35,439 bases of DNA from Calothrix sp. MO_167.B12. Its GTDB lineage: Bacteria > Cyanobacteriota > Cyanobacteriia > Cyanobacteriales > Nostocaceae. Position 1 is the first letter of the stretch; each line of letters opens with the position of its first letter. The position numbers were made by a program, and so were the translations under genes. Positions 34,379 to 35,439 of this stretch are shown here, piece after piece. The DNA is taken from positions 1 through 35,439 of the forward strand of contig JASJCJ010000093.1 in assembly GCA_030066045.1 (NCBI GenBank). Reading direction: 5' to 3'. The notes beneath the pieces are model-generated. The model made no database searches. It was not told where the DNA came from and worked only from the letters and a program-made list of their open reading frames with translations.

Positions 34379-35140
34379 ATGCTAGATAAAATTTTCGAGT
34401 ACCTGCATTTTCAGTTTAGTATTGAAGCTCCTATAGTACTGTTAATTCTGATTTTTTTAGAAGCGGTACTGTCTGCAGATAATGCGATCGCTCTGGCTGC
34501 GATCGCTCAAGGATTAGATAATAAAAAATTAGAACAACAAGCACTGAATTTAGGTTTGGTAGTTGCCTATGTATTGCGAATTACCCTGTTACTGACTGCC
34601 ACTTGGGTGGAAAAGTTCTGGCAATTCGAGTTAATTGGAGCAGCTTACCTACTATGGCTGGTATTTCAACACTTTACCTCGGAGGAAGAAGTCACTAACG
34701 GACATCACCACCACGGACCTCGCTTTAGTTCTCTGTTACAAGTAATACCAGTTATTGCCCTAACGGATTTAGCATTTTCCTTAGATAGTGTTACCACCGC
34801 AATTGCAGTTTCCGATGAAAAATGGTTGGTGATTGCTGGGACTAGCATTGGTGTTTTGACTCTGCGGTTTATGGCTGGTTTGTTTATCCGCTGGTTAGAT
34901 GAGTTTGAGAACCTAGAAGATGCTGGTTATATCACCGTGGCTTTTGTGGGTTTGCGATTGTTGCTGAAAGTGGTGAATGATGCATTTGTACCACCACAAT
35001 GGATTATGGTAACAGCGATCGCTGTGATCTTAACTTGGGGCTTTTCCAAGCGCAATCTTCCCCAAGAGCAAGAATTAGCCCTCCCGGAACCAGAACCGGA
35101 GACGAGTGGAGGAGTTTTCAAGTCAAAAGAAGGAGTGTAG
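34379..35140 (+). CDS. TerC-family integral membrane protein
   Basis: A 253-residue membrane protein with about seven hydrophobic segments. The two family-defining acidic membrane motifs are present: FLEAVLSADNAIALAAIA near residues 27-44 and LTDLAFSLDSVTTAIAVSD in the second half. A short His-rich loop (NGHHHHG) lies between them. TerC/Alx/YkoY proteins are linked to metal ion (often manganese) efflux or metalation of exported proteins; which applies here is unknown. Three HIP1 sites lie inside the gene. The ATG at 34379 is the first in frame. Confidence 0.9.
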   Translation: MLDKIFEYLHFQFSIEAPIVLLILIFLEAVLSADNAIALAAIAQGLDNKKLEQQALNLGLVVAYVLRITLLLTATWVEKFWQFELIGAAYLLWLVFQHFTSEEEVTNGHHHHGPRFSSLLQVIPVIALTDLAFSLDSVTTAIAVSDEKWLVIAGTSIGVLTLRFMAGLFIRWLDEFENLEDAGYITVAFVGLRLLLKVVNDAFVPPQWIMVTAIAVILTWGFSKRNLPQEQELALPEPEPETSGGVFKSKEGV

Positions 35141-35243
35141 AAGTAGGGGCATGGCATCTACAATTGCTGAGTGTCTCAAATAAAATTAGTGCTTTGTCCG
35201 ATTAATTTTGTCAGAAATTGATTGCGGGTGTTTAGATCCTCTT

Positions 35244-35277
35244 AGATCCCCGACTTCTTAAAAGAAGTCGGGGATCT
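35244..35277. terminator. Strong hairpin downstream of the terC-like gene
   Basis: A perfect 16-bp inverted repeat: AGATCCCCGACTTCTT (35244-35259) and AAGAAGTCGGGGATCT (35262-35277), followed by GTTCATCC rather than a clear U-run. It could stop transcription 100 bp after the stop codon, or it may simply be a member of a dispersed palindrome family. Confidence 0.5.
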
Positions 35278-35336
35278 GTTCATCCTCTGCCCGAATTAAC
35301 TAAATAGGGCTTGCTGAAAAAGTCCCTTGGTGGGGG

Positions 35337-35367
35337 TAGGGAATAGGGAATAGGCAATAGGCAATAG
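35337..35367. repeat. AATAGGC/AATAGGG heptamer tandem repeat
   Basis: About four 7-bp units (GAATAGGG, AATAGGC, AATAGGC, AATAG) in gene-free DNA at the right edge. It is preceded at about 35305-35325 by AGGGCTTGCTGAAAAAGTCC, which looks like an insertion-sequence end, but the window stops before this can be tested. Confidence 0.6.
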
Positions 35368-35439
35368 TTCGGTGCCTCTTTTTTTCTATTCTTTTGATCA
35401 AAAAAAATTAGAGATGCAAGAATTTTAAACCTAAAATTC

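Noticed and set aside
35300-35439. Insertion-sequence end (AGGGCTTGCTGAAAAAGTCC)
   Set aside because: It resembles known element ends, but the window ends before a second end or a transposase could be seen.

Overview
The window looks like a filamentous, probably Nostocales-type, cyanobacterium. The evidence is the HIP1 octamer GCGATCGC in the right third, several typical cyanobacterial dispersed palindromes, heptanucleotide tandem repeats (STRR type), and flanking genes of cyanobacterial character (an atypical PilT ATPase, a KaiB-domain protein, alanine dehydrogenase, a TerC membrane protein). No rRNA, tRNA, CRISPR array or intact transposase gene was seen.

Region 1 (about 0.6-27.9 kb, every gene on the minus strand, so read from right to left) is a large surface-polysaccharide locus. 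It opens with a small Cys-rich protein and a Wzc-type co-polymerase/BY-kinase. These are followed by an MsbA/PglK-type ABC transporter, a polysaccharide pyruvyl transferase, sulfotransferases, several glycosyltransferases, FkbM and other SAM methyltransferases, a beta-helix lipoprotein, a phytanoyl-CoA-dioxygenase-like protein and a Wzy-type polymerase. At its left end it carries all four enzymes of the GDP-D-glycero-alpha-D-manno-heptose pathway (GmhA, HddA, GmhB, HddC). Read together, I infer assembly of a heptose-containing polymer with sulfate, pyruvate-ketal and O-methyl decorations. An initiating phosphoglycosyltransferase, a Wza-like exporter and an intact Wzx flippase were not found in the window. 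Only the tail of a Wzx gene survives.

The locus is full of gene scars: two truncated heads of the GT2-like gene, one head of a GT4 gene, an internal piece of another GT4 gene, the 3' end of the ABC transporter fused to the 3' end of a Wzx gene, a truncated methyltransferase, and a sulfotransferase split by one amber codon. Two MITE-like elements with AGGACTTACGCAA ends and two larger repeats with ATCTTGCACC ends lie between genes. HIP1 is absent by eye from about 1-25.8 kb except for two sites, both inside the Wzx/ABC scars. This suggests an imported island that replaced an older resident locus.

Region 2 (27.9-29.7 kb) is about 1.76 kb of AT-rich DNA without a convincing gene. Region 3 (29.7-35.4 kb) holds pilT-like and kaiB-domain genes on the plus strand, ald on the minus strand, and terC-like on the plus strand, separated by tandem repeats and palindromes.
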